A DNA stretch of 64,000 nt, taken from assembly GCA_016192075.1 (NCBI GenBank), contig JACPUU010000017.1, positions 119,763 to 183,762 of the forward strand, written 5' to 3'. The notes under the pieces are model-generated. The model was not told where the DNA came from and ran no database searches. It saw only the letters and a list, made by a program, of their open reading frames with translations. The translations under genes were made by a program, and so were the position numbers. How positions within the stretch are numbered: position 1 is the first letter of the stretch; each line of letters opens with the position of its first letter. Of the stretch, positions 1-9,211 are shown one piece after another. Origin of the DNA: Bacteroidota bacterium (GTDB lineage Bacteria > Bacteroidota > Bacteroidia > Flavobacteriales_D > Crocinitomicaceae).

Positions 1-1062
1 CAATTTTTTTTCGTTTTCAAAAAGCAATGTATTTTGCCGCATCTGGCGTGAACGCATTTGCACCAGGTAATAAAGCAGAACAGAGAACAGCAGCAAGCCG
101 CCCAGTATAATAAATAGGATTGTTTTTTCGGTTTTTTCGCGGTGTTGTTTTTCTGTCAGCAAAGCTGTTTTGGCCTTTTCGGCGCTAAGTTCCTGGTCTT
201 TTTTCTCTGTTTCATACATGATTTGCTGTCGCGCCAGTTCATCAGATAATTTTAAGTGAAATATTTTTTTTTCAATAGCTAACAGTGAATCACTATAAGC
301 AAAGGCACTTTCGAAATCTTCCACAGCATTGAATAAGGCTGAAAAATTCCGGTAATAAAGACTTAATGTGGGCAGATCTTTTTTCTGATTGATGTAGTTC
401 ATTCCCTGGTTCAGATAGTATCTGGTTGAATCAAATAATCCCATCCAGCCGTATGCATCCGCTATGTTGGAATAAGCTGTTGCAATGCCAACAGAATCGT
501 GTAACAGCAATTTTAGCTGGAGCGATTTGAAGTACTGGTTTAGCCCTTCCCTGAAACGCCCTTCCTTGATGTTGATGACACCGATGTTGGTATACGTTTT
601 GGAAATTCCAAGTGTATCCTGCAGTTCCTGTTTCAGGCCCAGTGAGCGTTCATAAAAAAACTGGGCCGAATCATTTTCACCCAGATTTTCAACAAGCATT
701 CCAAGATTATTCAGCACGTATGCCTGAAGTTTTTGATCTGGTTCCAAAGCCAATTCTGCAATGGCTTTATTATAATAATTCCGGCTTTGTTCAAAAGCTT
801 TGATTTCGTTATAGATAAGCCCGATCGAATTATAGGATCTTGCCAGTCCCGCATGATCATTCAAAAACTCGAAAATTCTTACCGCTTTCAGGTGCTCTTC
901 CAGTGCAAGATCGTATTTACCCTCACGGGCATGATTCTGGGCATCATGATAAAGCCGCGTAGCCGTGTTTTCAAGTGAAACGGGTTGTGAAAAACCGCTG
1001 TTTAAAATAAAAATAAACACGAAAAACAAGAAAGGGGGAGTTATGTGGTAGCTTATTCCCAT
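1..1062 (-). CDS. TPR-repeat membrane sensor protein, 3' end outside window
   Basis: An open frame of 354 codons runs from an ATG at 1060-1062 to the window edge without a stop, so the C-terminus is missing. Residues 1-26 look like a signal peptide (hydrophobic run ending in NSGFSQ). Residues of about 28-270 form tandem tetratricopeptide repeats, with recurring pairs such as Y-N-S-I-G and Y-T-N-I-G and the helix pattern A...Y..A. A coiled stretch leads into one membrane helix at about 313-335, and the frame continues into a basic cytoplasmic segment. This is the standard N-terminal half of Bacteroidota TPR-type histidine kinases or TPR/LuxR-type regulators. The output domain lies beyond the window, so kinase versus DNA-binding protein cannot be decided. 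Confidence 0.8.
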   Translation of the reverse strand, partial: MGISYHITPPFLFFVFIFILNSGFSQPVSLENTATRLYHDAQNHAREGKYDLALEEHLKAVRIFEFLNDHAGLARSYNSIGLIYNEIKAFEQSRNYYNKAIAELALEPDQKLQAYVLNNLGMLVENLGENDSAQFFYERSLGLKQELQDTLGISKTYTNIGVINIKEGRFREGLNQYFKSLQLKLLLHDSVGIATAYSNIADAYGWMGLFDSTRYYLNQGMNYINQKKDLPTLSLYYRNFSALFNAVEDFESAFAYSDSLLAIEKKIFHLKLSDELARQQIMYETEKKDQELSAEKAKTALLTEKQHREKTEKTILFIILGGLLLFSVLLYYLVQMRSRQMRQNTLLFENEKKL

Positions 1063-1219
1063 CTGTCTGCATGAATACAAATTGGTGAACAATATTAGAA
1101 CAATTTTGCATACTTACTGAATGATTGTAAATTAAACTTCAGGCATTGCAAAAGCGTATCGGGAATTGTGAAGGCAGGCAGGTTGCCTTATAGCTACCGG
1201 GTTGTTTGATAAATGTTGC

Positions 1220-1594
1220 TCAGATACCCACCACCTCTGCTTCAATCTGTTTCCAGTTCAGCAGGTTGGTGAATTGAAATTCTTTGGTTTTTGGAACCAA
1301 TAGTATCAAACGGCCTTTTGTTTTTTTGGCTTCCATGCTGAACAAAATCCATTTGTATAATTTTTCAGACATGTTTGCTTTGGTCAGATCTTCTTCAATG
1401 GTGTAGAAATCTTTTTTTGCAGCATATTCCAAAATGGCGTCGGGGTTAAAACTGCCACGCTTAAAGCCGGAATAACGGATGGAGTAGGCATCTGGTTTTT
1501 TGAAATCACGCGCCTGTATAGATGTGCTGATGGCCTGGGTGGTAGTTGCTACTTCGCGGATATAGTCTACCGCTTTGTTTTTTGTAAATGACAT
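1220..1594 (-). CDS. hypothetical protein, 124 aa
   Basis: I do not recognise this family. The frame has a clean ATG start and no signal peptide or membrane segment. It is rich in Lys/Ala and has a mixed alpha/beta look, with a beta-like hydrophobic stretch (RLILLVPKT) near residue 97. It is monocistronic, with about 157 bp to the sensor gene downstream and about 270 bp to the divergent DUF4349 gene upstream. It is probably a cytosolic protein. Coding is favoured because codon usage resembles the neighbours and no better frame exists on the other strand. Confidence 0.6.
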   Translation of the reverse strand: MSFTKNKAVDYIREVATTTQAISTSIQARDFKKPDAYSIRYSGFKRGSFNPDAILEYAAKKDFYTIEEDLTKANMSEKLYKWILFSMEAKKTKGRLILLVPKTKEFQFTNLLNWKQIEAEVVGI

Positions 1595-1861
1595 AGTCTG
1601 AACTTAAATTACTCTCAGATTGAGTCGGTGTGTGCTCACCATGTCAAAAAAATCAATGCAGAGACAGAATGTTGGTATGCGGAGCCAATTTAGAAAGGGA
1701 AAAAATTGCTTTTCCTGCTAAGTTATGTAAAGGTAGGGCTAATTGTTGGATAAACGGCCATTACCTATAAAACAAGGGGTAGCTTCAACCACCTGTTAAA
1801 GAATGTTACTTTTCTTAGGGGGGCGTATTATTTGTTTTAATTTGATCGTAAAATCCAAACT

Positions 1862-2770
1862 ATGAAACGTCTTTTTACCAAACGATTCCGCATCATTGTT
1901 CTGATCTTTCTGGCAGTTTTTGTGTTGCTTTTTCTGTTCAGGCTGGGTTATGGCTATACGCTGACACCGGGCGACACACAAAGTTCAGAGCCAACGTTTG
2001 ATTACTTTGAGAGTGACAAGCGCAACTATGCATCAGATGACATTAAATCGGAAAAATATGAATCATCTTCCGGAAATGAGATGGAGTCGTTTGAGCCAAT
2101 TGCAGCAACAGATCAGAAGTATGAAAAAATTGCAGAGGTAAAGGCTGAATCGCACGATTTTGAAACGGATGAAAATTATGTACGTGATTGTGTTGAATCG
2201 TATGACGGTATTATACAATATGAGCGCAAATATGGGAATGATGGTGAGCGGAGATTGCAGCTCCAGGTTGGTGTTCCGCCGCAAAGTTTTGACAGCCTTT
2301 ATCTGCAGCTCATTGCGGTTGGAAAAATTCACTCGAAAGAGATTATCAAAAATGACAAAACAAACGAATACCTGGAGTTGAATGCACGAAAAGCATCCCT
2401 TGAAAAAACACTAAAATCATTGATTGAATTCAAAGCCGTTGGCGGAAGAATTGATGAGTACATTAATCTTGAAAACCGTATTCTGGAAATTGAAGAGCAA
2501 TTGCAAAACCTGGGTGTTAACCTGGGTGATTTTGATGAGTCCAATGAGTTTTGTACCATTCGCTTTTCGTTGAGTGAAAGCAAGGCGCCTGAAAAAGTGG
2601 TCTGGTCATTTTATTTCAGATGTAAAGTAGCGCTCGACTGGACCATCCGGAATTTCATGTATATCGTGATTGCCTCTTTCTTTGTGACTTTAGGTGTTTA
2701 CCTGATTATGCTGGTAACAGAAAAATGGCCGGAGTTTTGGAAGAGGATTAAGGGTGATCAGTCAAAATAA
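1862..2770 (+). CDS. DUF4349 domain-containing membrane protein
   Basis: The 302-residue product has an N-terminal membrane anchor (about 10-30), a soluble central domain and a second hydrophobic helix near the C-terminus (about 262-287). The central part matches the DUF4349 pattern: a conserved Y-x-G-x-I-x-Y-E-R segment, a VPPQSFDSLYLQL-like strand, and a coiled-coil E/K/L-rich helical hairpin (about 165-220) followed by T-I-R-F-S-L. Family members are envelope proteins of unknown role. The last 13 bp overlap the end of the convergent lipoprotein gene, so the two transcripts collide or share 3' sequence. Confidence in the domain is good; no function is claimed. Confidence 0.8.
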   Translation: MKRLFTKRFRIIVLIFLAVFVLLFLFRLGYGYTLTPGDTQSSEPTFDYFESDKRNYASDDIKSEKYESSSGNEMESFEPIAATDQKYEKIAEVKAESHDFETDENYVRDCVESYDGIIQYERKYGNDGERRLQLQVGVPPQSFDSLYLQLIAVGKIHSKEIIKNDKTNEYLELNARKASLEKTLKSLIEFKAVGGRIDEYINLENRILEIEEQLQNLGVNLGDFDESNEFCTIRFSLSESKAPEKVVWSFYFRCKVALDWTIRNFMYIVIASFFVTLGVYLIMLVTEKWPEFWKRIKGDQSK

Positions 2771-3333
2771 AAGTGCTCCAGGTACCAGCCGTTTTTTCCT
2801 TTGGCGAATAAAATATTGGATCTGTTACGGGTAGGAATGCAACCAGGTGCAGCATTTACTTTGTATTCCTGCATGACGATTCGCATGCTGGAGGATGGCC
2901 GATAGGGTCGTGTTATTGCATAGAAGATGCACGAATCGTTGTGCCAGTTTTTGCGCACCAGGCGTTTCTTAATCAGTAAGTCACTTTGCTGTTCATCTAT
3001 CAGCCTAAATGTGGAGAGTCTTGACTGATCCCAGGAGTCAAATTCGCTGTTAAAAGTTATTGGGTAAGGATTAATTTCTGGCTCGGCCGGAGGCATAACA
3101 AACTTAAGATTACCCTCAAGGTTTTCGATTTGAGACTTTGCTATGGCCGAATCTTCAAAAATGGCTTTCCGATAATAAATTTCACGTGGGCGTTTTAATG
3201 AATCCAGATAGTCAGCGTATAGATTATTGATCACTGCATAAACCTCCTGATCAGTTAATTCATGCCGCAATGAATGATCGGGAGATGTACAACCAATCAT
3301 AAGCGAAAATGAAATCAGAAAAAAATTTCTCAT
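2758..3333 (-). CDS. hypothetical lipoprotein, 191 aa
   Basis: The N-terminus is a short lipoprotein signal with a lipobox ending in Cys15 (SLMIGC-T), so the product is probably a lipid-anchored envelope protein. The rest is soluble and rich in charged and aromatic residues. I do not recognise the family. The C-terminal strand GKNGWYLEHFYFD resembles the end of small nuclear-transport-factor-like folds, but that is only an impression. The gene is convergent with the DUF4349 gene and overlaps it by 13 bp at the 3' ends. It lies upstream of the oligopeptidase on the same strand pair, without obvious operon linkage. Confidence 0.6.
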   Translation of the reverse strand: MRNFFLISFSLMIGCTSPDHSLRHELTDQEVYAVINNLYADYLDSLKRPREIYYRKAIFEDSAIAKSQIENLEGNLKFVMPPAEPEINPYPITFNSEFDSWDQSRLSTFRLIDEQQSDLLIKKRLVRKNWHNDSCIFYAITRPYRPSSSMRIVMQEYKVNAAPGCIPTRNRSNILFAKGKNGWYLEHFYFD

Positions 3334-3398
3334 ACCCTGACAAACGACACCTAAAATGAATTCGTATAATCAGATGCCTGACAATTTAGCGGAATTTT

Positions 3399-5558
3399 CT
3401 ACTCCTCAATCCCTTCTAAACTCAATAAAAATGCATATTCCAGTGCCACTTCTTTAAAGCGCTGAAAACGACCCGATGCACCGCCGTGGCCCACATCCAT
3501 GTTGCAGCTGAGCAGTAACATATTTTTGTCCGTTTTCATATCACGCAGTCTGGCAACCCATTTGGCGGGCTCCCAGTATTGCACCTGGCTGTCCCAGTAA
3601 CCGGTTGTTACCAGCATGTTTGGATAGGCTTTGGCTTCTACATTGTCATACGGTGAATAGGATAACATGTAGTCATAGTATTCTTTTATTTTTGGATTTC
3701 CCCATTCGTCAAATTCACCGGTGGTGAGCGGTATACTTTCATCCCACATGGTAGAAATTACATCTACAAACGGTACACCGGCAATTACACCATGCCATAA
3801 ATCAGGCCGCATATTAACAACAGCACCTATGAGCAAACCGCCGGCACTGGCACCATCGGCATACAGGTGTTCAGGTGAGGTATATTTTTGTGCAACCAGG
3901 TATTCAGCACAATTAATAAAATCAGTAAACGTATTTTTTTTCTTCAGCAGTTTTCCGTCTTCATACCATTGCCGGCCCATCTCCTGTCCGCCGCGCACAT
4001 GTGCAATGGCATATACAAAACCCCGGTCGAGCAGACTCAAACGGCTCATGCTGAAAAACGGTTCGGTATTTGACCCGTATGACCCATACGCATAGAGTAA
4101 AAGTGGATTGGTTCCGTTTTTTTCAAGCCCTTTTTTGTACACCAGTGAAATTGGAATCAGCGTTCCATCCGTTGCTTCAGCATAGATTCGTTCGGACACG
4201 TAATTTTCAGGTTTAAAATTTTTGTCCATTACCTGGTCTGCCTTCAGTGTCACTTTTTCTTTGGTCATCATATCAAACTCAAAAACGGTAAATGGTGTTG
4301 TGAGTGATGAATAACTGTAGCGCAGTTTGGTGGTTGCAAAGTCCAAATTATCATGATAATAGGCAAAATAGGCCGGTTCTGAAAATTCAATGTAATACTC
4401 TGATTTATCTGCCCATTTAATGAGGCGCAATTGCGTTAATCCGTTCTTACGTTCGGCTACCACTAAAAAATCTCTGAAAATTTCAATGCCTTCCAGTAAA
4501 ACATCTTCGCGGTGAGGAATAACTTCTGTCCAGCTTTTTTTACCGCAATTGGCAACGGGTGTTTTCATGAGCCTGAAATTTTTTGCACCAAGGTTGGTGA
4601 CAATGTAAAAATCAGTGCCAAAATCTTCTACACTGTATTCCAATCCGCGTTCGCGCGGTTGTACTACTTTAAATTCGCCTGCAGGGTTATTGGCATCCAG
4701 GTACATGTATTCGGTTGACATGGTCTGGTAAGATGCAATCATGATAAAGCGCTTTGATTTGGAGTTGTAAACATTGCAGCTGAATGTCTCGTCTTTTTCA
4801 TGAAAAACCAGCTGATCGGTTTTTGAGTCGGTACCCAGCACATGCCGGTAGATATAGCAGTCACGCAGCGTCTGCGGGTCACGTTTGGTATAAAAAACAG
4901 TTTTATTATCGTTGGCCCAAACAGCATAACCGGTGGTGTTTTCAATACGGTCATCAAATAGTTTACCGGTGACAAGGTCTTTAAAACAGAGTGTGTAATT
5001 GCGTCGTGAAACAGTATCAATACCGTATACAAGAAGTGTATTGCCGGGGCTTACCTGGTAGCCGCCAATTTCAAAATAAGCCTGACCGTTTCCAAGTTCG
5101 GGTCCGTTGAGAATAATTTCTTCGGTACTGTCGGTTAGTTTTTTTCTGCAATACAGCGGATAATCCTGTCCTTCTTCATAGCGGTCATAGTAGCAATAAC
5201 CGTTTTCATTTACCGGTACTGATTCTTCGTTTGGATCCAAACGTGCAACCATCTCATCGTAAAGTTTACCCTGTAGCCCTTCGGTGTGGGCCATTTTCTT
5301 TTTGAGATACTCGTTTTCAGCGTTGAGGTAATCCAGTACATCCCGGGTTTGTTCATCGGCAATTTCTGCATTTTTTTGGTCGTCTGTTAAACGCATCCAG
5401 TGATAATTATCGATGCGTTTGTTGCCGTGTTCATTAAAAATGTATTCTTCTTTTTTTGCAACAGGCGCTTCAATTGAATCTGTATTGGTTGATTGTTCAG
5501 ATGAACCCCCGCAGGCGGTTAGCAAAAAAGCAGGTACATAAATCCAGCATGATTTCAT
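3399..5558 (-). CDS. ptrB: oligopeptidase B-like prolyl oligopeptidase family (S9A) lipoprotein
   Basis: This serine peptidase of family S9A cleaves short peptides, typically after basic residues in the oligopeptidase B branch. The 719-residue length fits the family, with an N-terminal seven-bladed propeller (about 40-430) and a C-terminal alpha/beta-hydrolase domain. The catalytic triad is visible: Ser571 in GASAGG, Asp656 in YWDSQVQYWEP and His691 in VGHGGASGR. A lipobox (LLTACGG) near residue 16 predicts export and lipid anchoring, so the enzyme is probably periplasmic or envelope-bound rather than cytosolic. The gene stands alone, with a 130-bp gap to the next gene upstream. Substrate specificity within S9A is inferred from overall similarity. 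Confidence 0.88.
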   Translation of the reverse strand: MKSCWIYVPAFLLTACGGSSEQSTNTDSIEAPVAKKEEYIFNEHGNKRIDNYHWMRLTDDQKNAEIADEQTRDVLDYLNAENEYLKKKMAHTEGLQGKLYDEMVARLDPNEESVPVNENGYCYYDRYEEGQDYPLYCRKKLTDSTEEIILNGPELGNGQAYFEIGGYQVSPGNTLLVYGIDTVSRRNYTLCFKDLVTGKLFDDRIENTTGYAVWANDNKTVFYTKRDPQTLRDCYIYRHVLGTDSKTDQLVFHEKDETFSCNVYNSKSKRFIMIASYQTMSTEYMYLDANNPAGEFKVVQPRERGLEYSVEDFGTDFYIVTNLGAKNFRLMKTPVANCGKKSWTEVIPHREDVLLEGIEIFRDFLVVAERKNGLTQLRLIKWADKSEYYIEFSEPAYFAYYHDNLDFATTKLRYSYSSLTTPFTVFEFDMMTKEKVTLKADQVMDKNFKPENYVSERIYAEATDGTLIPISLVYKKGLEKNGTNPLLLYAYGSYGSNTEPFFSMSRLSLLDRGFVYAIAHVRGGQEMGRQWYEDGKLLKKKNTFTDFINCAEYLVAQKYTSPEHLYADGASAGGLLIGAVVNMRPDLWHGVIAGVPFVDVISTMWDESIPLTTGEFDEWGNPKIKEYYDYMLSYSPYDNVEAKAYPNMLVTTGYWDSQVQYWEPAKWVARLRDMKTDKNMLLLSCNMDVGHGGASGRFQRFKEVALEYAFLLSLEGIEE

Positions 5559-5689
5559 AACAAAGAGTAGCGTTTTAGTACTTCAAAAAGTGTGAAGCAA
5601 AACGAAGATACTAAAATCCCCTTAGTTGAACGATTCAGATAGCATTCAGTATGAACGATATACTGTTTGTAATATACCAATGAATAATG

Positions 5690-8179
5690 CTATTCCACAA
5701 TTAGCTTTTGGCAAAAGTGGTTGCCATTGGTTGTGCTTATGCGAATGAAATAGATTCCGGCAGGTATGTTTTGCAAATTGATTTGGGTCGCGGTTTGAGA
5801 TTGCAGGTTTTGTGAAAAAATCAAACGATCAGCCAGGTCAAAAATGGCTACAGCAGACAAGGCCGTTTCAGCTGTAAGTGTGATCGTTCCGGATGAAGGA
5901 TTAGGGAAAACTGTAAATGAAGCGGGTTGTGTTTCTTTCATTCCGCCGGTGTTAGGCTCCGTTGAACCCAATTTGATTCCATTTCCAAAACTGGTAACCC
6001 AAATTTGCTGACCGTTAAACGGATCAAAGAAAACCCTCATGGGGTGTTGAAACGGATATTCATCCAACTGCATAAATGTAGGTGTAGAAGTAGTAGCGTT
6101 GTTTGAATACCATAAACCTTCGTTCTCGGTAGTAATGTAAATTTCATTGCCGTTTTGGGGATTTATGCTCGCTGATTCTACGCGGTATAAATCAACAAAT
6201 AAATTCCAGGTTACGCCGCGGTCGGTTGTTTTGTAAAGCCCTCCTTTATCATTGGCGGGGCCACCCCAACCACTGAATACTGAAACGTACCAGGTATTTT
6301 GGGTTGCATCAGTGGGATCAATGGTGATGTCTTTTGTCCAGTAATACATATCATCGTTCATAGAAACATCATTCCACGATGCGCCCTGGTCATCACTTGA
6401 AAAAACGCCCGAGCTGGTTGTAAAAACGCCACCGTTTCTTCTCCCGCACCAGGTAGATACCACGGTGCCGTCATCTAAAACAAATACCGTGTAGGGGTGA
6501 CCTTCTGTACGTGGCGGAGCAGTTGTATTTGTCCACACAGATGCTGGTCCGTTATTCAGATCAGCTGTTCTGAAAATTCCGCCGGCGGTGTTGTGAACAA
6601 CGCTTGCATACATCACATCTGAATCATTTGGATCAAGCGCCAGCCAAATCACCGGGTGAGCAAAATTGTGCAGCAGTTGCCAGGTTACACCGTTATTGTC
6701 TGAATAAAGAACGGCCCCGGTACCACCATCAATTTGTGCATCGGTCAGGTAGGTGCTCTGATAAAGATCGTGTACGCTTGAAACCGCTGCGTAAAGCCTG
6801 CCGCTGGTTGGGTGTTCAATCACGTGATAAATGGTATTGTAATTAACGCCGGTATAATCAAAGGCCCAGGAGTTTCCTCCATCCGTGCTGCGGGTTCCGG
6901 TAATATCTGTGTAACTGGCAAAAATGGTATTTGCATCTTTCCAGTGCATGTTCCAACTCGATGTATTTTCTAACCCGTTGCTGCTGTATGAAAGATCTTC
7001 GGGAGTAGCAGTTCCGGCTGCATTCTGATCTGTCACAGCTACATACGCCTGCCGCCAGGAAGTGCCCCCGTTTGTGGTAATGTGTGCAAATCCAAAATCA
7101 GTAAAAATAACCGTGTTGACATCATTGGGTGCTACATCAAGCCCAAATACAATTTCACCGTAATACCAGTCTTCATCGCCACCATAACCGCTGTAACCGG
7201 TTGCAATATTCTGGTTGTTGGTTGTGAGAAAAATTTCATTCCAGCTGTTGCCGCCATCTATTGTTTTGTAGACAACCGGGTAGCTTGTGGTATTGTCTGT
7301 TCCGCCAATGTAAAAGGTATTGATGTCATAACGTGAAGAGGAAATGACAAAAAAATCATGATTCGCATCAAAACCTGTTTCTGCATTTGTCCAGTTGGTT
7401 ACACCGTAATCCATTTTGAGGGTGGTTGCATAAATGTTAATGTCCAGCGCATTTACACCGGGGTACAAATCAGCCTGGTCTGCCGTGGTTGCCATCAGGC
7501 GGGTAGCGTTTCCGTCACTGGCGCCGGTAAAGCTGATAAACCCATGCCCGGCTGGAATACCGATGCTGCCGTCGAGGTTGAAACTGGCGCCGCCATCGGC
7601 AGATACCAGCAGCCCGATATTGGTTCCAACAAAAATGGAATCTCCCTGCCAGAATACGCCGGCAATCAAAAAATCAGATCCCAGGTCAAAGGCTGACTGA
7701 AAACTGCTGCCGCCATTTGTTGAAATAAACAGCTCCGTGTAGGATGAAATTAAAAGACGATTGGTCGAATTGGGATCGGCAGAAATGAACCAGGCATCGG
7801 CACCGGTTGGGTCTGCCGCCAGGGCTGTCCAGGTATCACCGCCATCGTTACTCTTTACCGGAAAACGTTCGTCTGTGAGAAAATCGAGATTCACCGTGTA
7901 CAATATATCCGGGTCACTGGTAAACTCAACAGTATGTTGTCCACCGGTCGAAAGTAGTTGTTTGTAATGTACCTGGTTCCAGGTCGTTCCTGCATCAGTG
8001 GTGTGAAAAACTTCGGTCATGTCACATTGCAGGTAAATAGCTGCTGCATTCAGCGGGCTAATACTGGGAGCAAAGAGCGCACCGCCACCTCCAATTCCTT
8101 TGTATTGCCATGCAGCTGGTTGCGCTATGGCGAAGCATGTAGCGCAGGTATAAGCAAAAGCCAGAACGTAATTTTTCAT
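5690..8179 (-). CDS. secreted BNR/sialidase-like repeat protein with T9SS type A sorting domain
   Basis: The 829-residue product begins with a signal peptide (about 1-19, ending in AIAQ). Most of the chain consists of beta-propeller repeats of the BNR/VPS10/photosystem-stability (YCF48-like) type, recognised by many copies of the Asp-box motif S-x-D-x-G-x-x-W (for example STDGGNSW, TTDRGVTW, SDDQGASW). The last 75 or so residues are a T9SS type A sorting domain: FPNPSSGTITL near the start and GIYFIRIS plus QKLIVE at the end. The protein is therefore expected to cross the outer membrane through T9SS and be cell-attached or released. Whether it is a glycoside hydrolase or a binding protein cannot be told, because no catalytic residues are assignable by eye. 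Confidence 0.88.
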   Translation of the reverse strand: MKNYVLAFAYTCATCFAIAQPAAWQYKGIGGGGALFAPSISPLNAAAIYLQCDMTEVFHTTDAGTTWNQVHYKQLLSTGGQHTVEFTSDPDILYTVNLDFLTDERFPVKSNDGGDTWTALAADPTGADAWFISADPNSTNRLLISSYTELFISTNGGSSFQSAFDLGSDFLIAGVFWQGDSIFVGTNIGLLVSADGGASFNLDGSIGIPAGHGFISFTGASDGNATRLMATTADQADLYPGVNALDINIYATTLKMDYGVTNWTNAETGFDANHDFFVISSSRYDINTFYIGGTDNTTSYPVVYKTIDGGNSWNEIFLTTNNQNIATGYSGYGGDEDWYYGEIVFGLDVAPNDVNTVIFTDFGFAHITTNGGTSWRQAYVAVTDQNAAGTATPEDLSYSSNGLENTSSWNMHWKDANTIFASYTDITGTRSTDGGNSWAFDYTGVNYNTIYHVIEHPTSGRLYAAVSSVHDLYQSTYLTDAQIDGGTGAVLYSDNNGVTWQLLHNFAHPVIWLALDPNDSDVMYASVVHNTAGGIFRTADLNNGPASVWTNTTAPPRTEGHPYTVFVLDDGTVVSTWCGRRNGGVFTTSSGVFSSDDQGASWNDVSMNDDMYYWTKDITIDPTDATQNTWYVSVFSGWGGPANDKGGLYKTTDRGVTWNLFVDLYRVESASINPQNGNEIYITTENEGLWYSNNATTSTPTFMQLDEYPFQHPMRVFFDPFNGQQIWVTSFGNGIKLGSTEPNTGGMKETQPASFTVFPNPSSGTITLTAETALSAVAIFDLADRLIFSQNLQSQTATQINLQNIPAGIYFIRISTTNGNHFCQKLIVE

Positions 8180-8339
8180 AAAAGTGATTTTGGTAAGTGA
8201 GCTGGTTGAAGTTGTTTTTTGAACAGCGTTTTCATTCGAATGTACAAGGATTGTACTGAATTTTCACTTTCAGGGGCTAAAAGAACTATAGAATAATAAG
8301 TGCAGACAATTGAGTTGAGTTGATCTGAATCGATTGCCA

Positions 8340-8376
8340 CTGCAAAACAGAAAGGATGATTTTTTTTGTTTTGCAG
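8340..8376. repeat. perfect 10-bp inverted repeat with T-rich loop
   Basis: CTGCAAAACA (8340-8349) is followed after 17 nt, which include a run of T, by TGTTTTGCAG (8367-8376). It sits in the 297-bp gap between two divergently oriented genes, so it is not a simple terminator for either. It could be an operator or an RNA hairpin in the leader of the downstream gene. The rest of this gap shows no convincing coding frame. Confidence 0.45.
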
Positions 8377-8476
8377 CCCGTACAGAGTTGATTTTATAAT
8401 TCCTGACGAAGATCATACCGTTTAAAAAGCGACTCACTGTCAAATTTTTTTACATTGCTCTTACCAAAGCTCAGGT

Positions 8477-9013
8477 ATGCCGTTTAATAGAAAAGATCAC
8501 CATAATTTTGGTGAGATACGTCCGCGTTTCAAATTGCTTTCTACTCTTTCTGAAGAGCAGATTTTTCAACAGTTGAAAGATTTTGTGCGTGCAGATGATA
8601 CTGTTGAGGGCAAAAAAGTGCATGATCAGTTTTACCTGGACATTCCCATGAGGTATCGTCATTTCTGGTCTCCGGAACTTCGTATTCTGGTAGAAAAATA
8701 CGAAGCAGACCCAACACAAACACTTATCAGGGTAACGGTAGGTCCCCAGTTTTTTGTCTGGCTCACATTTATTTTAATATATGCCGTGCTTGGCTTGATT
8801 TCACTTTTTGGCGGCATGTATGGGTTGGTTCAGCTTGACCAGGGAAATGATTCTCCCTGGATCTGGTGCCTGCCCGTAACGGCGCTTATTTTTTTAGGCG
8901 TTTGGATGAGTGCTAAAGTAGGGCAGAAAGCTGGTAGGGATGAAACTCTTCACCTTGTGAGTGTTTTGTACCACGCATTGGGGCATGACAATGCGGTGCG
9001 AATTGAGTCATGA
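8477..9013 (+). CDS. hypothetical two-helix membrane protein, 178 aa
   Basis: I do not recognise the family. The first 90 residues are soluble and basic. They are followed by two membrane helices (about 92-118 and 128-148) joined by a short loop containing D-Q-G-N-D-S-P-W, and then a cytoplasmic tail. The general layout, a soluble START-like or sterol-carrier-like head followed by a helical hairpin, is common in small Bacteroidota inner-membrane proteins. The ATG at 8477 is the first in-frame start. The gene is monocistronic, with about 200 bp to dinD. Confidence 0.6.
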   Translation: MPFNRKDHHNFGEIRPRFKLLSTLSEEQIFQQLKDFVRADDTVEGKKVHDQFYLDIPMRYRHFWSPELRILVEKYEADPTQTLIRVTVGPQFFVWLTFILIYAVLGLISLFGGMYGLVQLDQGNDSPWIWCLPVTALIFLGVWMSAKVGQKAGRDETLHLVSVLYHALGHDNAVRIES

Positions 9014-9070
9014 ACTAAAGTCAACTCCCTGAAAGGCAACCGGCATAACGCTCAATTGAAAAAATTGTGC

Positions 9071-9078
9071 TATCTTTG
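9071..9078 (+). promoter_or_regulatory. Bacteroidota -7 element (TATCTTTG) upstream of dinD
   Basis: TATCTTTG matches the TAnnTTTG -7 consensus of Bacteroidota housekeeping promoters. No good TTTG sits 19 nt upstream; the nearest TTG is at 9056-9058, which is too close. It would give a leader of about 130 nt before dinD. Confidence 0.4.
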
Positions 9079-9139
9079 CCTGACTTCCCGGTTTCAAAAC
9101 GAAACAAAATAATCATCAGACGACTTACTAATTCTTGAA

Positions 9140-9155
9140 TAATCCGTTTGGATTA
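9140..9155. promoter_or_regulatory. small palindrome in the dinD leader, possible operator
   Basis: TAATCC-GTTT-GGATTA is a perfect 6+6 inverted repeat located 57 bp before the dinD start and downstream of the candidate -7 element. That position would suit a repressor site for a DNA-damage-inducible gene. It does not match any LexA box I know, so the role is a guess. Confidence 0.25.
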
Positions 9156-9211
9156 ACTGAATTATTTCACATTCCGGATGTTTATTAATTTATTCAAAAA
9201 AAAATCGAGTG

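Noticed and set aside
1063..1219. RNA gene or small gene in the first intergenic gaps (1063-1219 and 1595-1861)
   Set aside because: No stem structures, promoters or coding frames strong enough to report.
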